Shown here: positions 30,479 through 39,962 of the stretch, one piece after another | Layout of the letters: each line of letters begins with the position of its first letter | How positions within the stretch are numbered: the stretch's first letter is position 1 | Assembly: GCF_003633755.1 (NCBI RefSeq) | Contig: NZ_RBIL01000002.1 | Location: forward strand, 62,001 to 126,000 | Length of the DNA stretch: 64,000 nt | Direction of reading: 5' to 3' | From: Solirubrobacter pauli | GTDB lineage: Bacteria; Actinomycetota; Thermoleophilia; Solirubrobacterales; Solirubrobacteraceae | Notes under the pieces: generated by a model | The model's database searches: none | Told to the model about the DNA's origin: nothing | The model's input: only the letters and a program-made list of their open reading frames with translations | Made by a program: the position numbers and the translations under genes

Positions 30479-31138
30479 TCAGATCATCCGTCGCTGCGCG
30501 GCCCAGCGGGTCAGCTCGTTCCGGTTGGAGAGCTGCAGCTTGCGCAGGACGCTGGAGACGTGGGTCTCGATCGTCTTGACCGACAGGTGGAGCTTGCCGG
30601 CGATCTCCTTGTACGTGTAGCCGCGCGCGATCAGGAGCAGGACGTCCTGCTCGCGCGCGGTGAGCGAGTCCAGCTCCGGGTCGATCCGGGCGCCCGGGGT
30701 GGCGGTCGTCGTCTTGTCGTTGAAGGCGTCGAGCACGAAGCCGGCGAGCCAGGGGGAGAAGACCGCGTCGCCGTCGGCCACGCGGTGGATCGCCTCGACG
30801 AGCTCGTCGGGCGAGATCGACTTGGTCACGTAGCCGCGCGCGCCGGCGCGGATGGTGGCGAGGACGTCTTCGGCGACGTCGGACACCGACAGCGCCAGGA
30901 ACCGCACGGCCGGGCGCTCGGCGTGCACGGGCCCGATGACGGCGTGGCCGCCGCCGTCGGGCAGGTGGACGTCGAGCAGGACGACGTCGGGGTCGAGCGC
31001 GCGGATCAGCGGCACGGCGGCCTCGACGGTCCCGGCCTCACCGACGACCTGCATGGTCGGGCCGAGCCGGGCGAGCAGGCCGGCGCGGAAGATCTCGTGA
31101 TCGTCGACGATGACGACCCTGCGGATCGGATAGGCCAC
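30479..31138 (-). CDS. NarL/LuxR-family response regulator
   Basis: A 219-residue two-component regulator. The receiver domain has the acidic pocket VIVDDHE, phospho-acceptor Asp in VVLLDVHLPDGGG and Lys in GYVTKSIS. The C-terminal LuxR-type DNA-binding domain is LTAREQDVLLLIARGYTYKEI followed by VKTIETHVSSVLRKL. GTG 31138 lies two bases beyond the start of the kinase TGA, so the genes are coupled (TGACGTG). It is the cognate partner of the PspC-containing kinase. Confidence 0.92.
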   Translation of the reverse strand: MAYPIRRVVIVDDHEIFRAGLLARLGPTMQVVGEAGTVEAAVPLIRALDPDVVLLDVHLPDGGGHAVIGPVHAERPAVRFLALSVSDVAEDVLATIRAGARGYVTKSISPDELVEAIHRVADGDAVFSPWLAGFVLDAFNDKTTTATPGARIDPELDSLTAREQDVLLLIARGYTYKEIAGKLHLSVKTIETHVSSVLRKLQLSNRNELTRWAAQRRMI

Positions 31139-31139
31139 G

Positions 31140-32291
31140 TCAGGCCCCCTTTCGCGGCAACACCAGCTCGACCTCCGTGCCGGCGCCGGGTGAGCTGGCG
31201 ATGCTGGCACGTCCGCCGGAGCGCTCCATGCGTCCGACGATCGACTCGCGCACGCCTCGGCGGTCACCCGGCACGTCCGCGAGCTCGAAGCCGGTGCCGC
31301 GGTCGCGGATGAACACCGACGCCTCGTGGTCGCTCACCCGGGCCAGCACGGAGACCTCCTTCACGCCGGCGTGGCGACCGGCGTTGGTCATGGCCTCGCG
31401 GGCAGCGGCGGCGAGCGAGGACAACCCCTCGTCCAAGGGGTCGTCGGACGGCTGCACGAGGTTGACCGCGATGCCGTAGTGCTCCTCGACGTCGTCCGCG
31501 GCCGCTCGCAGGGCAGTCGCCAACGTGGGCGCCTCACCTGGCTGCTCGTGGCCGTAGAGCCAGTCGCGCAGCTCGCGCTCCTGGCGACGGGCCAGCGACT
31601 GCGCCCGGCGCGGGTCGTCCTCGCGCTGGATCAGCGCCAGCGTCTGCAACACCGAGTCGTGCAGCCGCGCGGCGACGTCCGCGCGCTCGTCGGCCCGGAT
31701 GCGCCCGCGCCGCTCGGCGTCGGCCTCCGCGCGAGCGCGCACCAGACGTGGGCCGACGATCAGGCCGAGGCCGGCCGCCACGCCGGCGGCGGAGATCAGC
31801 GCGGCGGACGCCTGCTCGACCTCGCCGCTGTAGATCACCAGGACGACCGCGCCGGCGACCAGCAGCGTCAGGCCGCCGGCGAGCCGGGCGATCTCGAGCG
31901 GCTCCGGCTCCTGCTCGGCGCCGCGCACGCTCATCGCCTGGTTCCACACGAGCGCGACGCCCACCGCCAACAGCGCGGCGGGCACCAGCACGGAGAGCGG
32001 CAGCGCGAACTCGATCAGCGCGAGCCCGACCGTCACCGCGGCGAGTGCTACGAGGACGCCGAGCGCCTTGGGCGAGCGAGCCGCCCAGGGGAGGACCGGT
32101 CCCGGCTCGCCGGGCAGCAGCAGCGCGAGCGCGGCGTACACGATCAGCCCGACCGCGCCGCCCAGCACGAGCACCACGGCGAACAGGACCCGCACCCAGA
32201 GGGCGTCGACGCCGAAGCTGCGGGCGACGCCGGCGCAGACGCCGAACAGGAGCCGGTCCTGTCCGGCGCGTTGCACGGGGGTGAGCTTCAT
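31140..32291 (-). CDS. PspC-domain histidine kinase (DesK/NarX type)
   Basis: A 383-residue membrane sensor. Residues about 5-60 are a PspC domain (RLLFGVCAGVARSFGVDALWVRVLF), which is linked to envelope stress. Several transmembrane helices follow (about 75-180). The dimerisation/phosphotransfer helix DVAARLHDSVLQTLALI carries the HDxxxQ phospho-His motif, and the ATPase domain has AREAMTNAGRHAG and RDRGTGFELAD. It lacks a periplasmic sensor domain, so it probably senses the membrane itself. Followed directly by its regulator. Confidence 0.9.
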   Translation of the reverse strand: MKLTPVQRAGQDRLLFGVCAGVARSFGVDALWVRVLFAVVLVLGGAVGLIVYAALALLLPGEPGPVLPWAARSPKALGVLVALAAVTVGLALIEFALPLSVLVPAALLAVGVALVWNQAMSVRGAEQEPEPLEIARLAGGLTLLVAGAVVLVIYSGEVEQASAALISAAGVAAGLGLIVGPRLVRARAEADAERRGRIRADERADVAARLHDSVLQTLALIQREDDPRRAQSLARRQERELRDWLYGHEQPGEAPTLATALRAAADDVEEHYGIAVNLVQPSDDPLDEGLSSLAAAAREAMTNAGRHAGVKEVSVLARVSDHEASVFIRDRGTGFELADVPGDRRGVRESIVGRMERSGGRASIASSPGAGTEVELVLPRKGA

Positions 32292-32324
32292 GTGTCCACT
32301 CGAACGTAGCCTGCGCGGCGCCGG

Positions 32325-33194
32325 TCAGACGGCGGCCTGCGCGGCCCGCAGGGGAGCGGGGATGAGCGCGCCCGCCACGACGATCAGCACGAACGCGAAC
32401 GCCTGCACGGCGATGCCGACAGGGTCACCGGGGATCGGGTCGCCGAACACGAGCATGCCGCCCGCGATGCCCACGACGTTCGCCGCGGTCCCGGTGACGG
32501 CGATCACCGAGACGGCCTCGCCGTTCTGCAACGCTCGCGCCGACGCGTAGAACGCGCCCACCGCGGCGATGGCGGCGACCAGCAGCGAGGGCGACAGCAC
32601 GCCGAGCGGCCCGTCGAGGCGCAGCGCGGTCGTCAGCTCCTTGAGGGCGACGTCCGAGACGCCGAACAGCACGCCCGAGGCAGCGCCCAGCGCCAGGCCG
32701 CGTCGCTCGGAGCGGGCACCCGTCAGCCCCGGTCCGGCGATCAGCAGCGCTCCGAGTCCCAGCAGGCAGCCCTGGAAGAGCATCAGCGCGGCGGTCGAGT
32801 GCGAGAGGCCCGCGTCCTCCACCGGCTGCCGGGTGACCGCGAGCAGGCCGAGGCCGACCGACATCGCCGTCAACGCCACCCACTGCCGCCGGCCGACCTT
32901 GAACCCGAACATCCGGTCCGCGATCACCGCCAGCAGCACCATCCCGGCGGCGAGTACGACCCGGACGTCGGAGATCGGTGCCAGCGACAACGCCAACACG
33001 TGGAAGACCCAGGCGACCAGGGCGACGAGCCATCCGATCGTGAACCACCTCGATCGGAACAGGCCGGCCGCCGAGGCGAGCGGGCGGCGGATGTCCACCG
33101 CCGGCGCGACCACCGCGCCGCGGTGCTTGAGCAGGTACCCCACGTTCGTCACGAGTGCGCAGATCAGCGCGAAGAAGAGTCCAAGTTCGACCAT
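32325..33194 (-). CDS. EamA/DMT-like membrane protein
   Basis: A 289-residue protein with about nine to ten hydrophobic segments in two similar halves, fitting the drug/metabolite transporter superfamily. It begins MVELGLFFALICALVTNVGYLLKHRGAV, includes the typical VVLAAGMVLLAVIADRMFGFKVGRRQW, and ends FVLIVVAGALIPAPL. Substrate unknown; some actinobacterial relatives lie next to lipid-metabolism genes. ATG 33194 was chosen because earlier in-frame codons add a non-hydrophobic Gly/Pro stretch. It is on the same strand as the kinase but separated by 33 bases, so co-transcription is possible. Confidence 0.7.
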   Translation of the reverse strand: MVELGLFFALICALVTNVGYLLKHRGAVVAPAVDIRRPLASAAGLFRSRWFTIGWLVALVAWVFHVLALSLAPISDVRVVLAAGMVLLAVIADRMFGFKVGRRQWVALTAMSVGLGLLAVTRQPVEDAGLSHSTAALMLFQGCLLGLGALLIAGPGLTGARSERRGLALGAASGVLFGVSDVALKELTTALRLDGPLGVLSPSLLVAAIAAVGAFYASARALQNGEAVSVIAVTGTAANVVGIAGGMLVFGDPIPGDPVGIAVQAFAFVLIVVAGALIPAPLRAAQAAV

Positions 33195-33303
33195 GGGTTC
33201 AGGCTCGATCCCGGAGGCCCCACCCACCATCGGGAAGCACCCTGAACGAACCCCGAACCCGCCCCCGGAACGTCGTGTGCGGCGGCGGACGCTTCGCTCG
33301 CCG

Positions 33304-35031
33304 TCAGCGCGGGAGGGTCACGCGCACCGTCTGGGTGACCACATCGGCCAGCAGGCTCCGGACCTCGGCGGTGATGGTCACGCGCAGCCGGCCCGCCGGT
33401 AGTCGGCGGCGCAGCGGGACCTTCACGGTGCTGGTCCCGGGAGCGAACAGCGGCTCGAGCTCCTCGGCGATCACCCGGCCGCGAGCGCGTATGCGGATGT
33501 GTGCCAGAGCGGCGGTCCCGGAGTATCGGACGCGCAGCACGAAACGACCGTGCCGCTGAACGGTCCTTCGACGCTCCTCGGTCGGGCGCACGCGCAGGCG
33601 CTCCCGGCGGACGGGTCCACCGAACCGCGTGTCGAGGGCGAGACCGGGCGTGAGCGCACCGACCGCGAAACGTCCAGTGCTGACGCCCGAGCCTTCGCCC
33701 GTGTAGCGCACGACCCCGACGCCGCCGACCGCGAGGACCGAGCGGTCCGGGCGCAGCAGGACCTCGCTCGCGCGGAAGCTCGTCTGCGCGAGCGCCGGCA
33801 GCGGCGAGGGCGGCCCCGAGTCCAGACGGCTGCGTGCGAGCCCGCCGCCGAATCCGAACGCCACCAGGCGGGGCGTGGCGTCGATGCGACCATCAGCCAG
33901 GATCTTCGTCACCCGCAGGTCGCCGGCGGACGCGGGCCGCGGATCGAAGCCCGCCGCGTCGTACGCCAGGACCGACCGGCCCGGGAGTGCCAGCAAGCCA
34001 CCGAGGAACGATGGGCCGACATCGACGCCCGCGCCGAAGGCCGGATCGAGTGCGCCGTCGGGATCGACCCGCAGCACGCGGTCCGGCCCGCGAACATCCG
34101 TGAAGCCGTCCGGGTGCGTGGCCAGCGAGAAGGCGAACGGCACGGGCAGCGCCACCGGCGTCGCCGCGTGGAACGAGGGGTCGGCGGCGCCCGACGGCAG
34201 CAACCGCATGAGCTGCGGGCCGGTGTCATCACGCCCGAGCGCGAGGATGCGCCCGTCGGGAAGCAGCGACGTCGCGTAGCCGCCGACGTTGCGGCCCGGC
34301 GGCTTCCCCACGGCTGCGAACCCACCCTGGCCGAAGCTCCCGTCGACATCGCCGCGCGGCGTCAGGCGCGCGACGTACCACTCGAAGAACGCTGGGGCGT
34401 CCGGACCGGTCGGCGGGGACGTCGACCCGAGGTTCCCGCTCAGCACGATCGACCCGTCGGGCTGGATCGCAGCCGGCCGGCACACGCCACACGACGCCTG
34501 TAGGCCGGGGCGCGCGACGCCATGGTCCCCGAAGGTCGTGTCGAGCACGCCGCTCGCCGTCAACGCGACCACCACCATCTGTGGCAGCTCGAGGAGCGTC
34601 CGGCTCGTGCCCATGCCGATCACCAGCAGGCGCCCGTCCGGGGCGCGCAGCATCTGCAGCACCCTGAACACCCGCCCGGCCGCCCGCGGCGGCGGCGACG
34701 GCGTCGCCCCCTCCGGCAGGGCCGCGTGTACGACACCGCGGCGGCCGAATCCCGACGCCAGCGCGCCGTCGGCCCTGATCCGAGCGACCACCAGCCCGCG
34801 CTCCCCCTCTAGTCCGAGCAGCACAGCCCCGCCGTCGGGCAACGCGACCGCCGCGGTCGCCCCCGCGGCAGCGTCAACGGTCGGCTGCGGACCCGCAGCG
34901 CTCACGGTGAGCACGACGCGTCCCGGGTCGCCCGCGGCCACGGCTGCGCTCGCCGCGAACGCCACCGCGCCGATCACCAGCGCTGCACCAGCGCGCCGTC
35001 GGGCCACGGGAGAAGCGCCGAGACTGCTCAT
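33304..35031 (-). CDS. Secreted delta-60-repeat beta-propeller-like protein
   Basis: A 575-residue exported protein. A signal peptide (RRRAGAALVIGAVAFAASAAVA, residues about 11-33) precedes repeats of the delta-60 type, each marked by a phrase such as LDTTFGDHGVARPG, VDGSFGQGG, ADPSFHAA, LDPAFGAGVDVG or LDTRFGGP with an LPDGRILALG-like strand between. The final about 110 residues form an Arg-rich beta domain (VRPTEERRRTVQRHGRFVLRV) found on other secreted proteins of such genomes. There is no catalytic motif; a binding or surface role is likely. A Cys pair CGVC occurs near residue 190. Confidence 0.75.
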   Translation of the reverse strand: MSSLGASPVARRRAGAALVIGAVAFAASAAVAAGDPGRVVLTVSAAGPQPTVDAAAGATAAVALPDGGAVLLGLEGERGLVVARIRADGALASGFGRRGVVHAALPEGATPSPPPRAAGRVFRVLQMLRAPDGRLLVIGMGTSRTLLELPQMVVVALTASGVLDTTFGDHGVARPGLQASCGVCRPAAIQPDGSIVLSGNLGSTSPPTGPDAPAFFEWYVARLTPRGDVDGSFGQGGFAAVGKPPGRNVGGYATSLLPDGRILALGRDDTGPQLMRLLPSGAADPSFHAATPVALPVPFAFSLATHPDGFTDVRGPDRVLRVDPDGALDPAFGAGVDVGPSFLGGLLALPGRSVLAYDAAGFDPRPASAGDLRVTKILADGRIDATPRLVAFGFGGGLARSRLDSGPPSPLPALAQTSFRASEVLLRPDRSVLAVGGVGVVRYTGEGSGVSTGRFAVGALTPGLALDTRFGGPVRRERLRVRPTEERRRTVQRHGRFVLRVRYSGTAALAHIRIRARGRVIAEELEPLFAPGTSTVKVPLRRRLPAGRLRVTITAEVRSLLADVVTQTVRVTLPR

Positions 35032-35152
35032 ACGCGTCGTCGACCGCGAGCCTCTCACCTCGGCACATCGCCTGCATAAATCTGGTCGTTCCGTGATGAG
35101 TTTCGCGGCGGGCCCGAGTCCAAGGCTTCAACGGATCGAACTGCGAGGGACC

Positions 35153-35896
35153 TTGAACCTGCTTCTCACATCCGCGGGCATCAAGAACGCGAGCATCCAC
35201 GACGCACTGGTGAGCCTGCTCGGCAAACCGATCGCGGAGTCGAACGCGCTCTTCATCCCGACCGCCCTGTACCCCTTCCCCGGCGGGCCGGGCATGGCGT
35301 ACCGAGCGATCTGCGGGAAGGCCGCCGCACCGTTGTGCGAGCTGGGCTGGAACTCGTTGGGGATCCTGGAGCTGACGGCGTTGCCGAGCATCGACGAGGC
35401 GGCGTGGGTGCCGACGGTCCGGGACGCCGACGCGCTGCTCGTGTGGGGCGGCGACCCGCTGTTCCTCGCCGACTGGATGCGGCGCTCCGGTTTGACCGGC
35501 GTGCTGCCGACCCTGCGCGCTGAGGCGGTCTACGTGGGAGTGAGCGCGGGAAGCATCGCGGCCACCTCCACCTTCGTCGAGACCTACGACCAACCCCCGG
35601 GGTGGAGCGATGGGCCATCGACGTCGCAGGACGTCGTCTTCTCCAGCCCCGAGGGCGACGTCCGCAGAACCCTGGTCGCGGGAGAGGGGGCGGGACTCGT
35701 CGACTTCGCGTTGATCCCGCACCTGGGTCACCCGGATCACCCCGACGCTTCGCCGGCGAACGCAGAGCAGTGGGCGGCGTGCATTCCCGCGCCGACCTAC
35801 GCGATCGACGATGAGACCGCGATCACGGTGGCCGACGGAACCGTCGAGGTCGTCTCCGAGGGCCACTGGACGCTGATCCGGTCCGGCGCCGTCTAG
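35153..35896 (+). CDS. Peptidase E-like S51 serine peptidase
   Basis: Peptidase E cleaves Asp-X dipeptides. The 247-residue product has the family start LNLLLTSAGIKNASIHDALV, the strand VRDADALLVWGGDPLFLADW and the nucleophile elbow VYVGVSAGSIAATS with catalytic Ser. A likely His is in PHLGHPDHPD. TTG 35153 is preferred because it matches the family N-terminus and GCGAGGGA lies just before it, but spacing is tight; ATG 35096 in the same frame is the alternative. Its stop overlaps the convergent SDR stop by CTAG. Confidence 0.82.
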   Translation: MNLLLTSAGIKNASIHDALVSLLGKPIAESNALFIPTALYPFPGGPGMAYRAICGKAAAPLCELGWNSLGILELTALPSIDEAAWVPTVRDADALLVWGGDPLFLADWMRRSGLTGVLPTLRAEAVYVGVSAGSIAATSTFVETYDQPPGWSDGPSTSQDVVFSSPEGDVRRTLVAGEGAGLVDFALIPHLGHPDHPDASPANAEQWAACIPAPTYAIDDETAITVADGTVEVVSEGHWTLIRSGAV

Positions 35897-36621
35897 ACCG
35901 CGACGGCCGCCAGGTCAAGGGCCCGGGGCGGCCCGGCGAGGGACGCCTTCGCGTCGGTGGCCATCTGGTCGAGGATCTCCACCTGCCCGGCCTCGAGGCC
36001 GTCGAGGGCCAGTCGCGCGATGTCCGCCGGCTCGTTCATCACGCCGTCCCGGAAGACGATGCCGGCGTTCTCGGCGAAGTCCTTCAGCGTCTCGGTGGCC
36101 ACGAGTCCGGGGACGAGCGCGGCGACGTGGGTGCCCTGGCCGGCGAGCTCGACTCGGACGCCGTTGGTGAGGCCCCACTGCGCGGACTTGGCGGCGGCGT
36201 AGGCGGTGTTGCCGTCGACGGTCGTCCAGGCCGCGGCCGACAGCACGTTGAGGATGGCTCCGCCGCCGTTGCGGGCCAGGATGGGGGCGAACGCCCGGAT
36301 CATGGCCAGCGTGCCGTAGTAGTTGGAGTCCATGACCTCGCGGATGGCGTGCAGCTCGCCGCTCACGAGGTTGCCGCCGGCCGTGAAGGCGGCGTTGTTG
36401 ATGAGGACGTCGACGTCGGTGGCGACCGCGGCCGCCGCGTCCACGGACGCCGGGTCGGTGATGTCCACGCGCAGGACCTCGGCACCGGGGATGTCCACCA
36501 GCTCGGGGCGCCGGGCCGTGGCGTAGACCTTCGCTCCGCGGCGGAGCAGCTCGACGGCGAAGTGCTGTCCGATTCCGCGATTCGCGCCCGTGACGAGCGC
36601 GGTGGCACCTTGCAGCTGCAT
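35893..36621 (-). CDS. Short-chain dehydrogenase/reductase
   Basis: A 242-residue classical SDR. TALVTGANRGIGQHFAVEL is the cofactor loop (TGxxxGIG) and VLINNAAF is the NNAG-like strand. The catalytic Ser is in LNVLSAAAW and the Tyr-x3-Lys in TAYAAAKSAQW. Arg in YATARRPEL suggests NADPH preference. ATG 36621 has GGAGG a few bases upstream. Divergent from the TetR gene at 36737, with two TGACC...GGTCA-type palindromes between, so it is probably a regulated detoxification or redox gene. Confidence 0.9.
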   Translation of the reverse strand: MQLQGATALVTGANRGIGQHFAVELLRRGAKVYATARRPELVDIPGAEVLRVDITDPASVDAAAAVATDVDVLINNAAFTAGGNLVSGELHAIREVMDSNYYGTLAMIRAFAPILARNGGGAILNVLSAAAWTTVDGNTAYAAAKSAQWGLTNGVRVELAGQGTHVAALVPGLVATETLKDFAENAGIVFRDGVMNEPADIARLALDGLEAGQVEILDQMATDAKASLAGPPRALDLAAVAV

Positions 36622-36662
36622 GCTGATCCTCCAATGAAGTGGAGACCCACGGCACCGCAAGG

Positions 36663-36718
36663 TGACCGCCGGGTCATGTTCTGGGGCGAGCGTAGCGCAT
36701 AAGGTGACCGTGCGGTCA
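36663..36718. promoter_or_regulatory. Paired TetR operators
   Basis: TGACCG-TG-CGGTCA (36705-36718) is a perfect palindrome. A second, imperfect copy, TGACCGCCGGGTCA, lies at 36663-36676. Both are preceded by AAGG, and they lie 42 bases apart in the SDR/TetR intergenic region. Confidence 0.75.
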
Positions 36719-36736
36719 ACTTGCTAGCCTGAGGGC

Positions 36737-37351
36737 GTGCCGCCGCCGGACCGAGCCCTTCGCGTGGACGCCGCTCGCAATCGCGAGCTGGTGCTCGCGG
36801 CGGCCCAGGAGGAGTTCGCCGAGCGCGGGCTCGATGCTTCGATCGCGGACATCGCACGCCGCGCCGGGGTGGCCAAGGGCACGGTGTTCCGTCACTTCGC
36901 CACCAAGGAGGAGCTGATCGTCGCGGTCGTCGGCAACCGCTTCGTCGCGCTGACGGACGCCGCCCGGCGGCTCTCCGGCTCCGACGATCCCGGCGGCGCG
37001 CTGCTCGAGTTCCTGACCCTGGCCGCGGAGGCGCTGCACGAGCACGACCTCTCGGTGGTCCAGACCCTCGCCGACGGCGATTCGACGGTGCTCGAGCTGC
37101 GCGACCAGCTGCACGAGTGCATCGAGGCGTTGGTGGACCGCGCGCGGACGGCCGGTGCCGTCCGCCCCGAGCTCACCGGAACCGACGTGTTCGTGCTCCT
37201 GTGCGCCCCGGTGCACGCCGTCGGGTCGTTGCCGACGCCCGCGCCCGACGCCTGGCGACGCTACCTCGCGCTCATCTTCGATGGCTTCCGCCCGGGGAGC
37301 CCGAGCCCGCTCCCCGACCTCGCCCCAGGCTGGCCCGTCGTCACACGCTGA
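36737..37351 (+). CDS. TetR-family regulator of the adjacent SDR
   Basis: A 204-residue TetR protein: AAQEEFAERGLDASIADIARR, then GVAKGTVFRHFATKEELI, forms the DNA-binding domain. The remainder is an all-helical ligand domain without a clear family name. GTG 36737 lies 18 bases after the perfect palindrome, so it autoregulates in all likelihood. Its 3' end overlaps the convergent MMPL gene by 11 bases. Confidence 0.9.
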   Translation: MPPPDRALRVDAARNRELVLAAAQEEFAERGLDASIADIARRAGVAKGTVFRHFATKEELIVAVVGNRFVALTDAARRLSGSDDPGGALLEFLTLAAEALHEHDLSVVQTLADGDSTVLELRDQLHECIEALVDRARTAGAVRPELTGTDVFVLLCAPVHAVGSLPTPAPDAWRRYLALIFDGFRPGSPSPLPDLAPGWPVVTR

Positions 37352-39812
37352 CGGCTTCCGGCTCCTCGCGCGGGCGCTCGGTCGCGCCGCCGTCCGTCTT
37401 GGCGAGCGATGACGGCCACCAGAAGCGCGGGCCGATCAGCAGGGTCGCCGCCGGGACCAGCACCGAGCGCACGAGGAACGTGTCCAGCAGCACGCCGAAC
37501 GCGACGACGAAGCCGATCTCGGTGAGGAACACGAGCGGGAGCGAGCCGAGGACCGCGAACGTGCCCGCGAGCACGATGCCCGCGCTCGTGATCACGCCGC
37601 CGGTGACCGCGAGCGCGCGGAGCATGCCGGCGCGGCTCCCGTGGGTGTAGGTCTCCTCGCGGGCGCGGGCGGCGAGGAAGATGTTGTAGTCGACGCCGAG
37701 CGCGACCAGGAAGACGAACGCGAACAGCGGGAGCGACGGGTCGGAGCCGTTGAAGCCGAAGATGACGTCGAACGTGAAGTAGGCGACGCCGAGGGCGGCC
37801 GCGTAGGAGAGGATCACGGTGCCGATCAGCACGAGCGGACCGACGACCGCGCGCAGCAGGATCATCAGGATCACGAAGACGACGAGCAGCACGATCGGCG
37901 GGATCACGGTCGAGTCCCAGGCGGCGGCCTCGCGCACGTCGAACTCGACGGCGGTCGCGCCGCCGACGAGCGCGGCGTCGCCGACCGCCGCTCGGATCGG
38001 CTCGATCAGGTCGAACGCCTCGGTCGAGTAGGGCGGCGGGGTGAGGGTCGCCTGGATGAGCGTGCGGCCCGTGTCGTCGCTCGCGACCGGCGGGCTGACC
38101 GTCTGCACGCCCCGGACGGCCGCGACCGCGGCGGAGACGCGCTCCACGTCGGCGGCCCGCTCGACGATGATGTCGGTCGGCGCGCTCGAGCCGGCCGGGA
38201 AGCTCTTGGCCAGCAGCTCCTGGCCCTCGATCGCCTCGACCTTCTCGCGGTAGCTGTCGTTGGTGGTCAGGTCGGTCGAGAAGAACGTCAGGCCGAGGCA
38301 CATCACGAGCAAGATCGCGACCGCGCCGCCGAACGTCCGCAGCGGGTTGACCGCGACGCGGTCGCCCACGCGCTTCCAGAAGCCGTGCGTCTCGTCGACC
38401 TGATGCTCGTTCCGCACGCGGCGCAGCTCGTACGGGATGAACACGGAGCCGGCGAACGCGGACGTGACCGACCACGTGTGGCCGCGGGTGCAGCGGCGGA
38501 GGATCGCGGACACGATCGTCAGCGGCAGCACCACGACCGCGACGACGCACGCGCCGGCGACGCGCAGCAGCGCGCTCACGCTCGAGCCTTCGAGCACGGC
38601 GCGGCCGGCGGGGGTCACGAGCGCCGCGCTCGGCTTGGTGGTGGGCGTGTGCGGGACGAACGGCCAGAACGCGCGCCGGCCGAAGATGAGCAGCAGCGCG
38701 GGCAGCAGGGTGAGCATCGAGAGCGCGGCGCAGAACACGCCCAAGGCACCGAGCGGGCCGAGGCCGGACGTGCCGTTCACGCGCGCGATCGAGAGGCAGA
38801 ACAGCGCGGCGATCACGGTGGCGGCGCTCGCGAACACGGCCGGGCCGGCGCTGACGAGCGCCGCGCGCATCGCGGCGTACTGGTCGGCCTGGCGGTGCAT
38901 CTCCTCGCGGTAGCGGGCGACGATCAGCAGCGCGTAGTCCGTGCCCGCGCCGAGCACGAGGATCGACATGATGGCGCTCGACTGCCCGTTGATGGTCACG
39001 CCGAGCTGGGACAGCCCGTAGCCGAGCGTCTGCGACAGGAACTCCGCGAACAGCACCGCGGCCAACGGGATGAAGAGGAAGATCGGCGACCGGTAGATCA
39101 GGATCAGCAGCACGATCACGAGCCCGGTGGCCGCGAGCAGCAGCGTGCCGTTGATGTTCTCGAACACCGTGATGGCGTCGGCCGCGTAGCCCGCCCCGCC
39201 GGTGATCTTGACCTCGAGCCCACCACCCGGGTTCGACACCGTCTCGCGCCAGAACTCGACGGGGTCGAGCAGGTGGGCGGCGTCCCCGTCGCCGCGGATG
39301 TAGGCGAGCACGAGCGCGGCCTTGCCGTCCTCCGAGCACACCGGCCCGACGAACGGCGCGTAGCCGGCCGGCTGGCCCGGGATCGGCGTCGTCGGCCCGC
39401 CACAGCCGGCGGCCGCGGGCGGCGGGGCGCTCTCCTCGCCGCCGCCACTGCCGCCGCCCGCCGCGGCGCGCGAGCCGTCGGCGACGACCGCGGGGAAGCG
39501 CTTCGCCGTGAGCGCCTGCACGTCGGTGACGATCTTCTGCTTGTCCGCGGCGGTCAGCCCGGACTCGCGCCGGTACAGGATCACGGCCGGGGCGAGCTCG
39601 CCGCCCTGCAGGTCCTCGGCCGCGAGCAGCGCCTTCGTCGACTCCGCGTCGCCCGGGAGGAACGACGTCGACTCGTTCTCCTGCGCGTCGGTGTACTTCT
39701 CGGAGATCCCGGCCGCACCGGACCCGACGATCACCAGCAGCCAGACCAGGAACACCACCCACTTGGCACGCGGGGTGGCCACAGCAGCGAACAGGGAGCT
39801 TCGACGGCGCAA
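37341..39812 (-). CDS. MMPL-family RND transporter with an inserted membrane segment
   Basis: An 823-residue transporter of the MMPL/RND type, which moves lipids or drugs using the proton gradient. Each half has a single helix, an extracellular domain and five more helices. The first half shows VLGAGTDYALLIVARYREE, with the proton-relay Asp, and the second VALGVDYNIFLAARAREE. An insertion of roughly 75 residues separates the halves (after RRAFWPFVPHTPTTKP). It contains an extra hydrophobic stretch LLRVAGACVVAVVVLPLTIV and a basic segment RRCTRGHTW, which most relatives lack. A Gly-rich, Cys-containing extracellular loop lies near residue 120-140. Confidence 0.9.
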   Translation of the reverse strand: MRRRSSLFAAVATPRAKWVVFLVWLLVIVGSGAAGISEKYTDAQENESTSFLPGDAESTKALLAAEDLQGGELAPAVILYRRESGLTAADKQKIVTDVQALTAKRFPAVVADGSRAAAGGGSGGGEESAPPPAAAGCGGPTTPIPGQPAGYAPFVGPVCSEDGKAALVLAYIRGDGDAAHLLDPVEFWRETVSNPGGGLEVKITGGAGYAADAITVFENINGTLLLAATGLVIVLLILIYRSPIFLFIPLAAVLFAEFLSQTLGYGLSQLGVTINGQSSAIMSILVLGAGTDYALLIVARYREEMHRQADQYAAMRAALVSAGPAVFASAATVIAALFCLSIARVNGTSGLGPLGALGVFCAALSMLTLLPALLLIFGRRAFWPFVPHTPTTKPSAALVTPAGRAVLEGSSVSALLRVAGACVVAVVVLPLTIVSAILRRCTRGHTWSVTSAFAGSVFIPYELRRVRNEHQVDETHGFWKRVGDRVAVNPLRTFGGAVAILLVMCLGLTFFSTDLTTNDSYREKVEAIEGQELLAKSFPAGSSAPTDIIVERAADVERVSAAVAAVRGVQTVSPPVASDDTGRTLIQATLTPPPYSTEAFDLIEPIRAAVGDAALVGGATAVEFDVREAAAWDSTVIPPIVLLVVFVILMILLRAVVGPLVLIGTVILSYAAALGVAYFTFDVIFGFNGSDPSLPLFAFVFLVALGVDYNIFLAARAREETYTHGSRAGMLRALAVTGGVITSAGIVLAGTFAVLGSLPLVFLTEIGFVVAFGVLLDTFLVRSVLVPAATLLIGPRFWWPSSLAKTDGGATERPREEPEAVSV

Positions 39813-39962
39813 GGGGAGCCTCGATTCCGCTTCGGGGAGATGCGGAGGCTATGTGGCGCGCTGCGCGTGTGTCAACGGGGGCTAACCCGACTCTCACGAG
39901 TGCCGTCGCGCCAGCTCGCGCGCAGGCTGTCGATCCGCGAGGGACGGCTTCGATCCCTGGGC

